Shown piece after piece: positions 7,964 through 14,030 of a stretch of DNA of 14,046 nt (positions are counted from its first letter, which is position 1; every line of letters begins with the position of its first letter). The notes under the pieces were generated by a model. The model made no database searches. It was not told where the DNA came from and saw nothing but the letters and a program-made list of their open reading frames with translations. Origin of the DNA: Ectothiorhodospiraceae bacterium (GTDB lineage: Bacteria > Pseudomonadota > Gammaproteobacteria > Thiohalomonadales > Thiohalomonadaceae); contig SLDE01000013.1 of assembly GCA_007125455.1 (NCBI GenBank), positions 1 through 14,046 on the forward strand. The letters run 5' to 3'. The translations under genes were made by a program, and so were the position numbers.

Positions 7964-8143
7964 TTTTAAAAAAAGCTGCAACACAGAGGTCACAGGGAAC
8001 ACAGAGGTGGCTCATTGTATGGAAAAGTAGCCGAGCAGTGTCGGGTGGTTCACATTGTGTTGCCCGATGGTACAGGTGTGCTGCTTCAGGACGGCTACAC
8101 CATGATTATTTTTCTCTGTGTACTCTGTGCTCTCTGCGTTGAA
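7964..8143. repeat. CTCTGCG-family paired repeat, element B
   Basis: The left array is at 7981-8007 (ACACAGAGG, TCACAGGGA, ACACAGAGG). The right array is at 8113-8139 (TCTCTGTGT, ACTCTGTGC, TCTCTGCGT), then TGAA. Both arms use mainly the A/T version (CACAGAG with CTCTGTG). The interior is nested: GTAGCCG 8027-8033 pairs with CGGCTAC 8092-8098, AGCAG 8034-8038 with CTGCT 8081-8085, and TCGGG 8041-8045 with CCCGA 8063-8067. TTTTAAA at 7964-7970 marks the outer left edge. The thiE stop codon follows the right edge directly. Confidence 0.85.
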
Positions 8144-8776
8144 TCATTTAAAACATTTTGTGATCTGCGCTGCCGCGCTGGCGACGTCGGCCTGGCCGAA
8201 CACGGCGTTGATCACGGCCAGCATGTCGGCACCGGCGGCCACCAATGGGACGCCATTGTCGCTATTGATGCCGCCGATGGCAACCACCGGGACGCTCAGG
8301 CGCGCCTTGGCCTCGGCCAGCAGCGCGGTACTGGCGCGTACCGCGTTGGGTTTGACGCTGGAGGAGTAGAAGCTGCCGAAGGCCACGTAGTCGGCCCCAT
8401 CGGCCTCGGCGGCGAGGGCCAGGTCCAGTTCGTTGTAGCAGGAGACACCGATGATCGCCTGCTCCCCCAGCACCGATCGGGCGATGGCCACGTTGCCGTC
8501 GTCGCGCCCCAGATGTACCCCATCGGCCATCGCCTGGGCGGCCAGCTCCACATCATCGTTGATGATCAGAGGCACCCCCAGGGAGCGGCATAGGTTGGCC
8601 AGATCCTGCGCCTCCCACAGACGGCGGGCCGCATCCCCCCCCTTGTCGCGATACTGGATCATCACCGCACCGCCCTGGATGGCCTGGGCCACCGCCTGGA
8701 TCAGGTGCTCCGGTGAGAGCAGCTTGCTGTCGGTAATCGCATACAGCCCGCGGGGCAGTTGTCGTTTTGTCATCAT
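8144..8776 (-). CDS. thiE: Thiamine-phosphate synthase
   Basis: ThiE joins hydroxymethylpyrimidine diphosphate to the thiazole phosphate to give thiamine phosphate. The 210-residue TIM barrel shows the family motifs QYRDK (41-45), IINDD (71-75), GVHLGRDD (86-93), GVSCYN (110-115), FGSFYSSSVKPNA (133-145) and VAIGGIN (165-171). Two ATGs stand in a row; GAGG is 4 bases before the first (8776) and 7 before the second (8773), so the second may be used. The stop codon touches repeat element B, and the last residues (KCFK) are coded by AT-rich sequence like the repeat edges. It lies between thiD and hemL in the same direction. Confidence 0.96.
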   Translation of the reverse strand: MMTKRQLPRGLYAITDSKLLSPEHLIQAVAQAIQGGAVMIQYRDKGGDAARRLWEAQDLANLCRSLGVPLIINDDVELAAQAMADGVHLGRDDGNVAIARSVLGEQAIIGVSCYNELDLALAAEADGADYVAFGSFYSSSVKPNAVRASTALLAEAKARLSVPVVAIGGINSDNGVPLVAAGADMLAVINAVFGQADVASAAAQITKCFK

Positions 8777-8786
8777 GGAACCTCAA

Positions 8787-8951
8787 TTAAAAGCCGATTG
8801 CTACGCGGGAAAAAGCAAAGCCACAGAGGGCACAGAGATCACGGAGGCAAGGGCGATGTGTCCAAGCCATGGTCCCTGCACACAGGTGTGGGCCGGGCAA
8901 TCCCAAGCGCTTTAGGAGCCATTCCCTCGGTGTTCTCTGTGTCCTCTGTGG
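8787..8951. repeat. CTCTGCG-family paired repeat, element C
   Basis: The left array is at 8821-8847 (CCACAGAGG, GCACAGAGA, TCACGGAGG). The right array is at 8925-8951 (CCTCGGTGT, TCTCTGTGT, CCTCTGTGG). The outermost units are exact reverse complements, including the CC/GG end that is unusual for the family; the innermost pair shares an extra G (CGGAG, CTCGG). About 24 of 27 positions can pair, counting one G-U. The terminal TGAA is missing. The thiD stop is 4 bases beyond the right edge. Confidence 0.84.
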
Positions 8952-8955
8952 CAGA

Positions 8956-9765
8956 TCATTCCTCGTTCTCGCCGCGCGCCCAGAACAGCCGGTTGGGGTG
9001 GTGTTGGCCCATGCCGAGGCGAAAGCCGTTGGCCAGTGCCTGCCAGGTGTATTCCTGGGCCTCATGCACGGCGCTGAAGGGTTCCAGGCCGTGGGCCAGT
9101 AGCCCGGCGATACTGGCGGCGAGAGTACAGCCGGAGCCGTGGTAGCTGTGGGGCAGGCGATCCCAGTTAAAGGTCTCCAGCAGACGGTGGTTGCCGTAGA
9201 GGCGGTTTTCTACCGCTTGGGTGTCCTCGTGGGTGCCGGTGATCAGCACCAGCTCGCAGCCATCTTCCAGCAGCTCGTGGGCGCAGGCGTCGAGGGTGTC
9301 TGCCTCATGGGCCAGGGCGCGTGCCTCCTGGCTGTTGGGGGTGAGCACGGTGACATAGGGCAGTAGCAATTGGCGCATGGCCTGTTGCATTGCCTCGGTG
9401 GTGAGGTGATTGCCATCCCCGCCGGCACGCAGGATCGGATCCAGCACCACCGGGATATCGGGGTAATCATGCAGCAGGGTGTGGATCACCTCGATGTTTT
9501 CCACACTGCCCAGCAGGCCGATCTTGATCGCTGCCACCGGCATGTCTTCCAGCACCGCGCGGGCCTGCTCGATCACCAGCATCGCATCGACCGGCTCCAG
9601 CCGCATCACGTACTGGCTGTCCTGTACAGTGAGTGCGGTGATCACCGGTGCCGCCAGGCCGCCCATGCTGGCCACCGCCTCGATATCGGCCTGTATGCCT
9701 GCCCCGCCACAGGGGTCGTTGCCTGAAAAGCACAGCACTACCGGGATGGTGTTCGTCGCCATCAT
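8956..9765 (-). CDS. thiD: Hydroxymethylpyrimidine/phosphomethylpyrimidine kinase
   Basis: ThiD phosphorylates hydroxymethylpyrimidine twice to supply the pyrimidine half of thiamine. The 269-residue ribokinase-like protein shows FSGNDPCGGAGIQAD (13-27), KIGLLG (81-86) and the anion-hole/catalytic motif GSGCT (210-214). The ATG at 9765 overlaps the aldolase stop as ATGA; a second ATG at 9762 has better spacing from the GGGGA ribosome site. A longer frame up to 9828 would overlap the aldolase further and adds no family residues. It is probably translated together with the aldolase. Confidence 0.94.
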   Translation of the reverse strand: MMATNTIPVVLCFSGNDPCGGAGIQADIEAVASMGGLAAPVITALTVQDSQYVMRLEPVDAMLVIEQARAVLEDMPVAAIKIGLLGSVENIEVIHTLLHDYPDIPVVLDPILRAGGDGNHLTTEAMQQAMRQLLLPYVTVLTPNSQEARALAHEADTLDACAHELLEDGCELVLITGTHEDTQAVENRLYGNHRLLETFNWDRLPHSYHGSGCTLAASIAGLLAHGLEPFSAVHEAQEYTWQALANGFRLGMGQHHPNRLFWARGENEE

Positions 9766-10319
9766 AGTGTCCCCGCCTGTTTCGCCAGCCAGGCGGTCTT
9801 GGCCGAAAGCTCGAAGGAGCAGCTCCACTTGTAGGCCAGGTTGATCGACTCGGCCTGGGCATACACACCATGACCGCGCACCACCATGACAGGGTATTCG
9901 GCCAGCACCTCAGCCACCCGTTGCGGGGCCTCGGCGATGTAGTCTTTGTATGGAATGCTGATCACCGGGATGCGTTCGAAGTAGTACTGCCCCTCAAAGT
10001 CGGGGGGGATGAAGTCTTCGCCGTGCATGGTCATCGCCACACTGTAGGGGCCGTGGCTGTGCAGCACTGCACGGGCCTTGGGGTTGTGGCGGTAGACCAG
10101 GCGGTGTAGCGGCGCATCAAGGGAAGCCCCCTGGCCGCTACTCCCCGCCAGCTCACAGCGGATCAGCTGATCGGCGCTGAGCAGGTCGGCGCAGGCCCCG
10201 CTGGGGGTTACCCAGAAATCGTTCTCGACCCGCACCGAGGCATTGCCGCTATGCGAATCGTTGTTGCCGTGTTGGCGCAGCCATTGATAATGCCGCACCA
10301 GATCTTCACGTGGGTCCAT
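9762..10319 (-). CDS. Class II aldolase/adducin-family protein
   Basis: This is a predicted zinc-dependent sugar-phosphate aldolase or epimerase-like enzyme of 185 residues. It shows the phosphate-loop signature SGNAS (24-28) and TPSG (38-41), the metal ligands H87 and H89 (LHSHG) and H150 (RGHG), and an acidic residue D68 at the place of the catalytic acid region. The substrate cannot be told from sequence; relatives include fuculose-phosphate aldolase, ribulose-phosphate epimerase and methylthioribulose-phosphate dehydratase. AGGA stands 7 bases before the ATG. Its end overlaps thiD, so a link with thiamine-precursor metabolism or salvage is possible but unproven. Confidence 0.87.
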   Translation of the reverse strand: MDPREDLVRHYQWLRQHGNNDSHSGNASVRVENDFWVTPSGACADLLSADQLIRCELAGSSGQGASLDAPLHRLVYRHNPKARAVLHSHGPYSVAMTMHGEDFIPPDFEGQYYFERIPVISIPYKDYIAEAPQRVAEVLAEYPVMVVRGHGVYAQAESINLAYKWSCSFELSAKTAWLAKQAGTL

Positions 10320-10343
10320 GATTGCATCCTGATTCGAGAGGCA

Positions 10344-10477
10344 TTTAACACCGAGAGCACAGGGGGCGCGGAGTTGGGCGATGTCTGATGTGCCGTCGTT
10401 GCCCTGCGTTTAGCCCGTGATGGCTTGGGTTTTTGCTGGCATCAGGCCTCTGTGTTCTCGGTGTCCTCTGTGTTGAA
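10344..10477. repeat. CTCTGCG-family paired repeat, element D
   Basis: TTTAA at 10344-10348 opens the left edge. Left units lie at 10348-10374 (ACACCGAGA, GCACAGGGG, GCGCGGAGT); right units at 10447-10473 (CCTCTGTGT, TCTCGGTGT, CCTCTGTGT), then TGAA. The unusual left unit ACACCGAGA is the exact reverse complement of the right unit TCTCGGTGT, which shows matching change within one element. The right edge is 5 bases from the stop of the Cys-rich gene. Confidence 0.84.
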
Positions 10478-10482
10478 ATTAT

Positions 10483-10929
10483 TCAACGCTTGGCCCGGGG
10501 CTGGTAGCGGGTGATGCCGCGCATTACCTGACCGTAGGGCAGGGCCTCGGTGGTTTCGTGCGCCTTGATCGCCTCGGTGAGCAGGGTGTAGATGTCCTCA
10601 ACCCGCTCGGCCTCTTCCAACTCTGGATGGAGAGAGGCCTGTAGCCCCAGCATGCCCCCACACTGTACCTTGAGTTCCTTGCCGTGGGGAAGTACCACCT
10701 CGGCGTGCGGCAGGTGCAGGGCAAAGATCGCCTTCTGATGGAGCTGTTCCAACACCTCGGCACAGAGCTGGCGTGCCCCGGGGGATTTGCAGGCCACCGC
10801 CTCGCGCTCGCCGATAAAGAGCTTCTCCGCGCGTGAACAGCCACAGCAGCGGCGCAGGAACGCCTTGGCAAACACGCAGGGCGCGTTGTTCACATTGCGA
10901 ACGGTCTTTTTGAACTCTTTTTCATCCAT
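10483..10929 (-). CDS. Conserved-looking Cys-rich protein of unknown function
   Basis: I do not recognise this 148-residue protein. Its N-terminal half has cysteines at 18, 28, 29, 31, 47 and 56 (C-x9-CCxC-x15-C-x8-C), with one more at 90. This could bind a metal or Fe-S cluster, although the spacing matches no standard motif I can name. The C-terminal half has an acidic stretch ELEEAERVED and ends basic (RYQPRAKR). There is no signal peptide or membrane segment. The ATG at 10929 has only a weak ribosome site. It is flanked on both sides by paired repeats, so its place in an operon is uncertain. That it is real is supported by normal codon pattern, by coding density and by the repeat lying exactly at its end. 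Confidence 0.75.
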   Translation of the reverse strand: MDEKEFKKTVRNVNNAPCVFAKAFLRRCCGCSRAEKLFIGEREAVACKSPGARQLCAEVLEQLHQKAIFALHLPHAEVVLPHGKELKVQCGGMLGLQASLHPELEEAERVEDIYTLLTEAIKAHETTEALPYGQVMRGITRYQPRAKR

Positions 10930-10960
10930 TGCCAGTTACTCGGGTCATCAGATAAAAGCC

Positions 10961-11145
10961 TTTAACGCGGAGATCGCAGAGAACGTGGAGTGGATGACGC
11001 CAGCGATTTCTGGCCCGCGCCGAGAGCTTAGGGCTCCGTTACACTACCCTGGCCAGTCGTTATAGCGCCCCGGGATATCGTACAACTGAGGCTGGACACC
11101 CTTTAAGGTTATTTTCTCTGCGAACTCTGCGTCCTCTGCGTTGAA
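10961..11145. repeat. CTCTGCG-family paired repeat, element E
   Basis: TTTAA opens the left edge at 10961. Left units lie at 10965-10991 (ACGCGGAGA, TCGCAGAGA, ACGTGGAGT) and right units at 11115-11141 (TCTCTGCGA, ACTCTGCGT, CCTCTGCGT), then TGAA. TCGCAGAGA is the exact reverse complement of TCTCTGCGA. The interior (about 120 bases) is the longest of the family. The right edge is 10 bases from the stop of the Sel1 gene. Confidence 0.84.
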
Positions 11146-11155
11146 GTGTTTTTGT

Positions 11156-11788
11156 TTAATGGGCCTGCTGCATGCGCGCGAGCATGTTGTCTTTCCAGCC
11201 CTTGAGGGTCTGGCTGTCGATGCGGGCGGTGAGTTTGGCCAGTTCTTGCTGGGCGGCTTCGCTGCCACTGATGATCGCCAGGCTCAACCACTGAAAGGCG
11301 GCCTCATCATTTTGCGCTACTAATTCGCCCTCGGCCAGTAGTTTTCCGAGCAGGTATTGGGCCTTGGGGTGTCCTGCCTGAGCGGCCTGCTGATACCAGT
11401 GCAGCATCGCCGGGTGGTTTTTCTCGATCCCGCTGCCGCCTTGCTGGTAGAGATCGCCCAGCGCGCACATCGCGTCGGTATCGCCCTGTTCGGCGGCGCT
11501 GCTATACCAGCGGTGGGCTTCGGCCAGGTTGCGGGGGATGCCATCGCCCTGTACATAGCTCCAGCCGAGCAAGGTTTGGGCGGCCACCCAGCCCTGCTCG
11601 GCAGCGCTGCGCAGCCAGCGCTCGGCCTGCGCGCTATCCTGGGTCACGCCCTTGCCGTTGGCGTACAGGGCGCCCAGCTGGAACTGGGCCTGGGCATCGC
11701 CCGCCTCCGCGGCCTGCTCAATGGCCGGGACGGCGGACTTGTCAAAACGGTGCAGTAGATTATGTAGTTGTTCAGCAGTCGTCGGCAT
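11156..11788 (-). CDS. Sel1-repeat (SLR/TPR-like) protein
   Basis: This is a 210-residue helical-repeat protein, a likely protein-protein interaction scaffold. Four Sel1-type repeats are visible at about 32-65, 68-101, 104-140 and 141-176, with the hallmark A-x(2)-LG-x-LY and A-x(2)-W-x(3)-AA patterns (for example AQFQLGALYANGKGV and AERWLRSAAEQG). No signal peptide is seen, so it should stay in the cytoplasm. Its stop (TAA) lies in AT-rich sequence 10 bases from repeat element E, and its start is close to element F. The ribosome site is weak. Partner proteins cannot be inferred. Confidence 0.9.
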   Translation of the reverse strand: MPTTAEQLHNLLHRFDKSAVPAIEQAAEAGDAQAQFQLGALYANGKGVTQDSAQAERWLRSAAEQGWVAAQTLLGWSYVQGDGIPRNLAEAHRWYSSAAEQGDTDAMCALGDLYQQGGSGIEKNHPAMLHWYQQAAQAGHPKAQYLLGKLLAEGELVAQNDEAAFQWLSLAIISGSEAAQQELAKLTARIDSQTLKGWKDNMLARMQQAH

Positions 11789-11803
11789 GATGATTTCTCT
11801 GCA

Positions 11804-11941
11804 TTTTAAAGTGATATAACTGCAGAGGCGCTGAGGCGCGGAGAAAACGTGTTGTGGATGGGGCGTCTTTCAGGAGGGTATGGCATCCACATTTTTTGTT
11901 TCCTCTGCGTTCTCTGCGTTCTCTGCGAACTCTGCGTTGAA
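11804..11941. repeat. CTCTGCG-family paired repeat, element F
   Basis: TTTTAAA at 11804-11810 marks the left edge. The left array (about 11820-11844) is the most decayed of the family (CTGCAGAGG ... GCGCGGAGA). The right array has four clean units at 11902-11937 (CCTCTGCGT, TCTCTGCGT, TCTCTGCGA, ACTCTGCGT), then TGAA. A perfect inner stem pairs TGTGGATG 11853-11860 with CATCCACA 11884-11891. The right edge is 6 bases from the stop of the thioredoxin-HEAT gene. Confidence 0.84.
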
Positions 11942-11947
11942 AGCTGT

Positions 11948-12565
11948 TTAGTTCAGTGCATCGGCGGCGATCTCGCGCACCTCGGGGTGCGGGTCGTCGC
12001 ACAGTATCGTAAGCTTGTTTTTGGCCGCTTCGCTATCCAGTAGTCCGAGGAAGTGGGCGGCGTCGGTGCGCAGGCGGTGGTCCGCTTCATCGGCCAGGGC
12101 CAGCAGCTCGGGCAGTAGTCCCGCCAGGGTGTCACCCGGCAGGGATTCGAGTACTGCGCTCACCCCCAGCGCCACCTGGATCGGGCGTTCCGCCTTTTTG
12201 AGTAGCCCCAGCAGGCTGTCCACGTGTTGTGGCTGGCGCTTGAGCAGCCCCTCAACCTCGTTCAGTTGGCCGTTGGCCAGTAGTTGCTCCAGGTAGCCGG
12301 CCATGCCATCGGGCGCAGCGGCCCGTTCGGCCCACTGGCGCAGCTCGGCCGGGGTCTGAGCCCCGGTAAGGACGAAGTCCCCCAGTTGCAGCCAGGGGAC
12401 GCTGCGCACCCCCAGCTCGGTGGCCCGCTGCGGTGCCTGGCTGATGTCCACCACCTCCAGCCCGGCCAGTAGCCCCTCTTGTTTTAGCCCATTCAGGGCG
12501 GTCTTCACGCCGGGGCAGTGGGGACAGCTGGGGGCGGTAAACAACAGGGCGTGGGGTGCGGTCAT
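11948..12565 (-). CDS. Thioredoxin-fold protein fused to HEAT repeats
   Basis: This is a predicted cytoplasmic redox or thiol-binding protein of 205 residues. Residues 1-80 form a thioredoxin/glutaredoxin-like fold with the active-site motif C14-P-H-C17 and the cis-proline P57 in RSVPW. Residues about 110-205 form HEAT-like helical repeats (for example LADEADHRLRTDAAHFLGLL and DDPHPEVREIAADAL), which usually bind other proteins. There is no signal peptide. The ATG at 12565 has GGAG five bases upstream; a longer frame to 12703 adds 46 residues unlike the family and overlaps the divergent promoter region, so it is not used. It is the first gene of the minus-strand block. Confidence 0.88.
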   Translation of the reverse strand: MTAPHALLFTAPSCPHCPGVKTALNGLKQEGLLAGLEVVDISQAPQRATELGVRSVPWLQLGDFVLTGAQTPAELRQWAERAAAPDGMAGYLEQLLANGQLNEVEGLLKRQPQHVDSLLGLLKKAERPIQVALGVSAVLESLPGDTLAGLLPELLALADEADHRLRTDAAHFLGLLDSEAAKNKLTILCDDPHPEVREIAADALN

Positions 12566-12587
12566 GGTGGCTCCATTGGCTTGGCTT

Positions 12588-12607
12588 TCCCCCACATTGA
12601 TGGGGGA
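12588..12607. promoter_or_regulatory. 7-bp GC-rich stem-loop in divergent spacer
   Basis: TCCCCCA 12588-12594 pairs with TGGGGGA 12601-12607 around a 6-base loop. It lies 22 bases upstream of the thioredoxin-HEAT start, in its probable leader. There is no T run, so it is more likely an operator or leader structure than a terminator. Confidence 0.4.
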
Positions 12608-12687
12608 GGGGGCACGCGGATTCAAGCGGACCCTTGCGTCTTGGCTGTTCGCACCCCATCGTAATCCCTTGCCTGCTGATTGTCGGT

Positions 12688-12693
12688 TATACT
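12688..12693 (+). promoter_or_regulatory. candidate -10 box for the 95-aa gene
   Basis: TATACT matches the sigma-70 -10 consensus at 5 of 6 positions and lies 30 bases before the ATG at 12724, with GGAG between them at 12711-12714. The nearest -35-like TTGCCT (12669-12674) is only 13 bases away, which is too close, so the promoter call is tentative. Confidence 0.35.
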
Positions 12694-12723
12694 GGCCGCA
12701 CATCCGATCTGGAGTATGAAGCG

Positions 12724-13011
12724 ATGAATTTGAGTGACTTGTCGAAAGAAGAGCAGATCCTGTACGCGGTCAAGCGTGTGCTGACCGAGGTGATCAAGGA
12801 CACCGCCACCGAGCCGGGGCAGATCCACCCGCTGTCGGACAATACCATTGGCGGCCTGCGCGACTGCCTGGTGCTGATCTCCCAGCGTGAACAGGAGCTG
12901 GCGGTGGAGAATGATCGTCCCATGGACAAGCGCCCGCGCTTTGTGGACGAGCCCAAGGCACAGGGGGATGTGGTGGTCTCTATCGATAGCATCGGCAAGC
13001 CCAGGAAGTAG
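12724..13011 (+). CDS. Small soluble protein of unknown function (95 aa)
   Basis: I do not recognise a family. The 95-residue protein is mostly helical in its first 60 residues (LSKEEQILYAVKRVLTEVIKD, then LRDCLVLISQREQELA) and charged with a short beta-like end (GDVVVSIDSIG). There is no signal or membrane segment. The ATG at 12724 has GGAG nine bases upstream; a longer frame from 12634 runs through the promoter region and is rejected. It converges on the DUF4124 gene with five bases between the stops. Confidence 0.8.
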   Translation: MNLSDLSKEEQILYAVKRVLTEVIKDTATEPGQIHPLSDNTIGGLRDCLVLISQREQELAVENDRPMDKRPRFVDEPKAQGDVVVSIDSIGKPRK

Positions 13012-13016
13012 CCGGG

Positions 13017-13304
13017 CTACTGCTGTGAGGGCATCAGGTTGGTGTCCGGGTCCACTACCAGCCGCTCATAGGCCCCGCTCTCGGGGGGCTGGCCGTCGAA
13101 GTGCCAGTTCCCCTGGGCGTCTTGCCAGCGGTACACCACCACCTTGCCGGAGGGCACGGTCAGTGTGTCGAGGCTGGCGGGGGGCTCGGGTAGGCCAAGC
13201 CGTTGATGGAGCTGCTGTAGCCAGGGGTAGTGGTCGCGCCAGAAGTAGCTGGCGGCCAGTAACACGACGATAATAAGCGATAGCAGAGCCAGTTTCTTGA
13301 GCAC
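13017..13304 (-). CDS. Membrane-anchored DUF4124 protein
   Basis: This 95-residue protein has one N-terminal hydrophobic segment (about 5-21) that anchors it in the inner membrane with the rest in the periplasm. Residues 57-74 (VVYRWQDAQGNWHFDGQP and on) are the DUF4124 signature; its function is unknown, though the domain is common in proteobacterial envelope proteins. The start is a GTG at 13304 with GGAGGA eight bases upstream (13313-13318). It converges on the 95-aa unknown gene and diverges from the DUF2835 gene. Confidence 0.86.
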   Translation of the reverse strand: MLKKLALLSLIIVVLLAASYFWRDHYPWLQQLHQRLGLPEPPASLDTLTVPSGKVVVYRWQDAQGNWHFDGQPPESGAYERLVVDPDTNLMPSQQ

Positions 13305-13355
13305 GCTCTATTTCCTCCATCAGGAATGATGCCACGAGTATGGATGGGTATTTGT

Positions 13356-13367
13356 CTTTGCGCAAAG
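13356..13367. promoter_or_regulatory. 12-base perfect palindrome in divergent spacer
   Basis: CTTTGCGCAAAG is fully palindromic and lies 16 bases before the DUF2835 start and 51 bases before the DUF4124 start. Position and symmetry fit an operator for a dimeric regulator; no regulator gene is in the window. Confidence 0.35.
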
Positions 13368-13383
13368 CACGGTTATTCACGTT

Positions 13384-13614
13384 ATGAGGGAGATACGTTT
13401 TTTTCTGGACATCAGTGCCCAGGACTATATTCGCTATTACCAGGGCAAGGCCCGTTTTGCCTGGGCCTTGAGCCACGATGGGCGGCGCATTCAGTTCCCC
13501 GCCGAACGGCTGCGCCCCTTTGTGCGCCACGACGGGATCCATGGTGAGTTTGTGCTGCGCTTTGATGAACGGAACAAGTTTGTCGACATGCAACGCATAG
13601 GCGATCTGCCCTGA
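13384..13614 (+). CDS. DUF2835-family protein
   Basis: This small soluble protein of 76 residues matches the DUF2835 family found in gammaproteobacteria: FFLDISAQDYIRYYQGKA near the start, then HDGRRIQFPAERLRPFVRHDG, then a strand ending near RFDERNKF. Its function is unknown. The ATG at 13384 has no clear ribosome site. Its TGA overlaps the ATG of the HIT gene by one base (TGATG), so the two are probably co-translated. Confidence 0.9.
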   Translation: MREIRFFLDISAQDYIRYYQGKARFAWALSHDGRRIQFPAERLRPFVRHDGIHGEFVLRFDERNKFVDMQRIGDLP

Positions 13615-14030
13615 TGAGCGGTTTCGTGCTCCACCCCCGTTTGCAGGCCGATACCCGGCTGGTGGCCGAGTGGCCGCTCAGCCAGTTGCTGCTGATGAAC
13701 GACGCCCGCTACCCCTGGTTCATCCTGGTGCCGCGCCGTACAGCGATCACCGAGATCTATCAACTTTGCGAGCAGGACCAGCGACAGCTGTGGCAGGAGT
13801 CTGCCCGCCTGGGAAGTGCGGCGATGGCCGCCTTTGCTGGCGACAAGCTGAATGTGGCGGCCTTGGGCAACCTGGTGCCACAGCTGCACCTGCATCATGT
13901 GGTGCGCTACCAGCAGGATCCCGCTTGGCCCGCCCCGGTGTGGGGTCAGGGGGAGCCGCGCCCCTACAGCACTGATGAGCAGGATGCGGTGATCGCCCGG
14001 TTGATGAATGCAGTTGGAAGTAGCAAGTAG
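13614..14030 (+). CDS. HIT-domain nucleotide hydrolase-like protein
   Basis: HIT proteins hydrolyse or transfer nucleotides such as Ap4A or AMP conjugates through a histidine nucleophile. The 138 residues show LNVAALGNLVPQLHLHHVVR (79-98), with H92, the likely nucleophile H94, and H95; the usual third histidine position is V96, as in several members of this subgroup. The end (WPAPVWG, 105-111) fits the same subgroup. It is coupled to the DUF2835 gene by TGATG. The last residues (SSK) and the TAG stop are coded inside a 7-base tandem repeat. Confidence 0.9.
   Translation: MSGFVLHPRLQADTRLVAEWPLSQLLLMNDARYPWFILVPRRTAITEIYQLCEQDQRQLWQESARLGSAAMAAFAGDKLNVAALGNLVPQLHLHHVVRYQQDPAWPAPVWGQGEPRPYSTDEQDAVIARLMNAVGSSK

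Noticed and set aside
7950..8015. 22-residue N-terminal extension of HemL
   Set aside because: It is coded by repeat element B; the start at 7949 has a good ribosome site and matches the family N-terminus.
10320..10482. TPP riboswitch upstream of the aldolase-thiD-thiE genes
   Set aside because: The conserved CUGAGA and ACCUGAUC-type segments were not found here or in the other spacers by eye.
6509..11941. CRISPR array
   Set aside because: Repeats are 9 bases with no spacers between units, face each other in pairs, and no cas gene is present.
12566..12703. 46-residue extension of the thioredoxin-HEAT protein
   Set aside because: It covers the divergent promoter region, is unlike the family, and the inner ATG has GGAG at good spacing.
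13066..13593. 175-aa minus-strand frame spanning the DUF2835 and DUF4124 region
   Set aside because: It runs opposite the DUF2835 gene and out of frame through DUF4124, with no family features.
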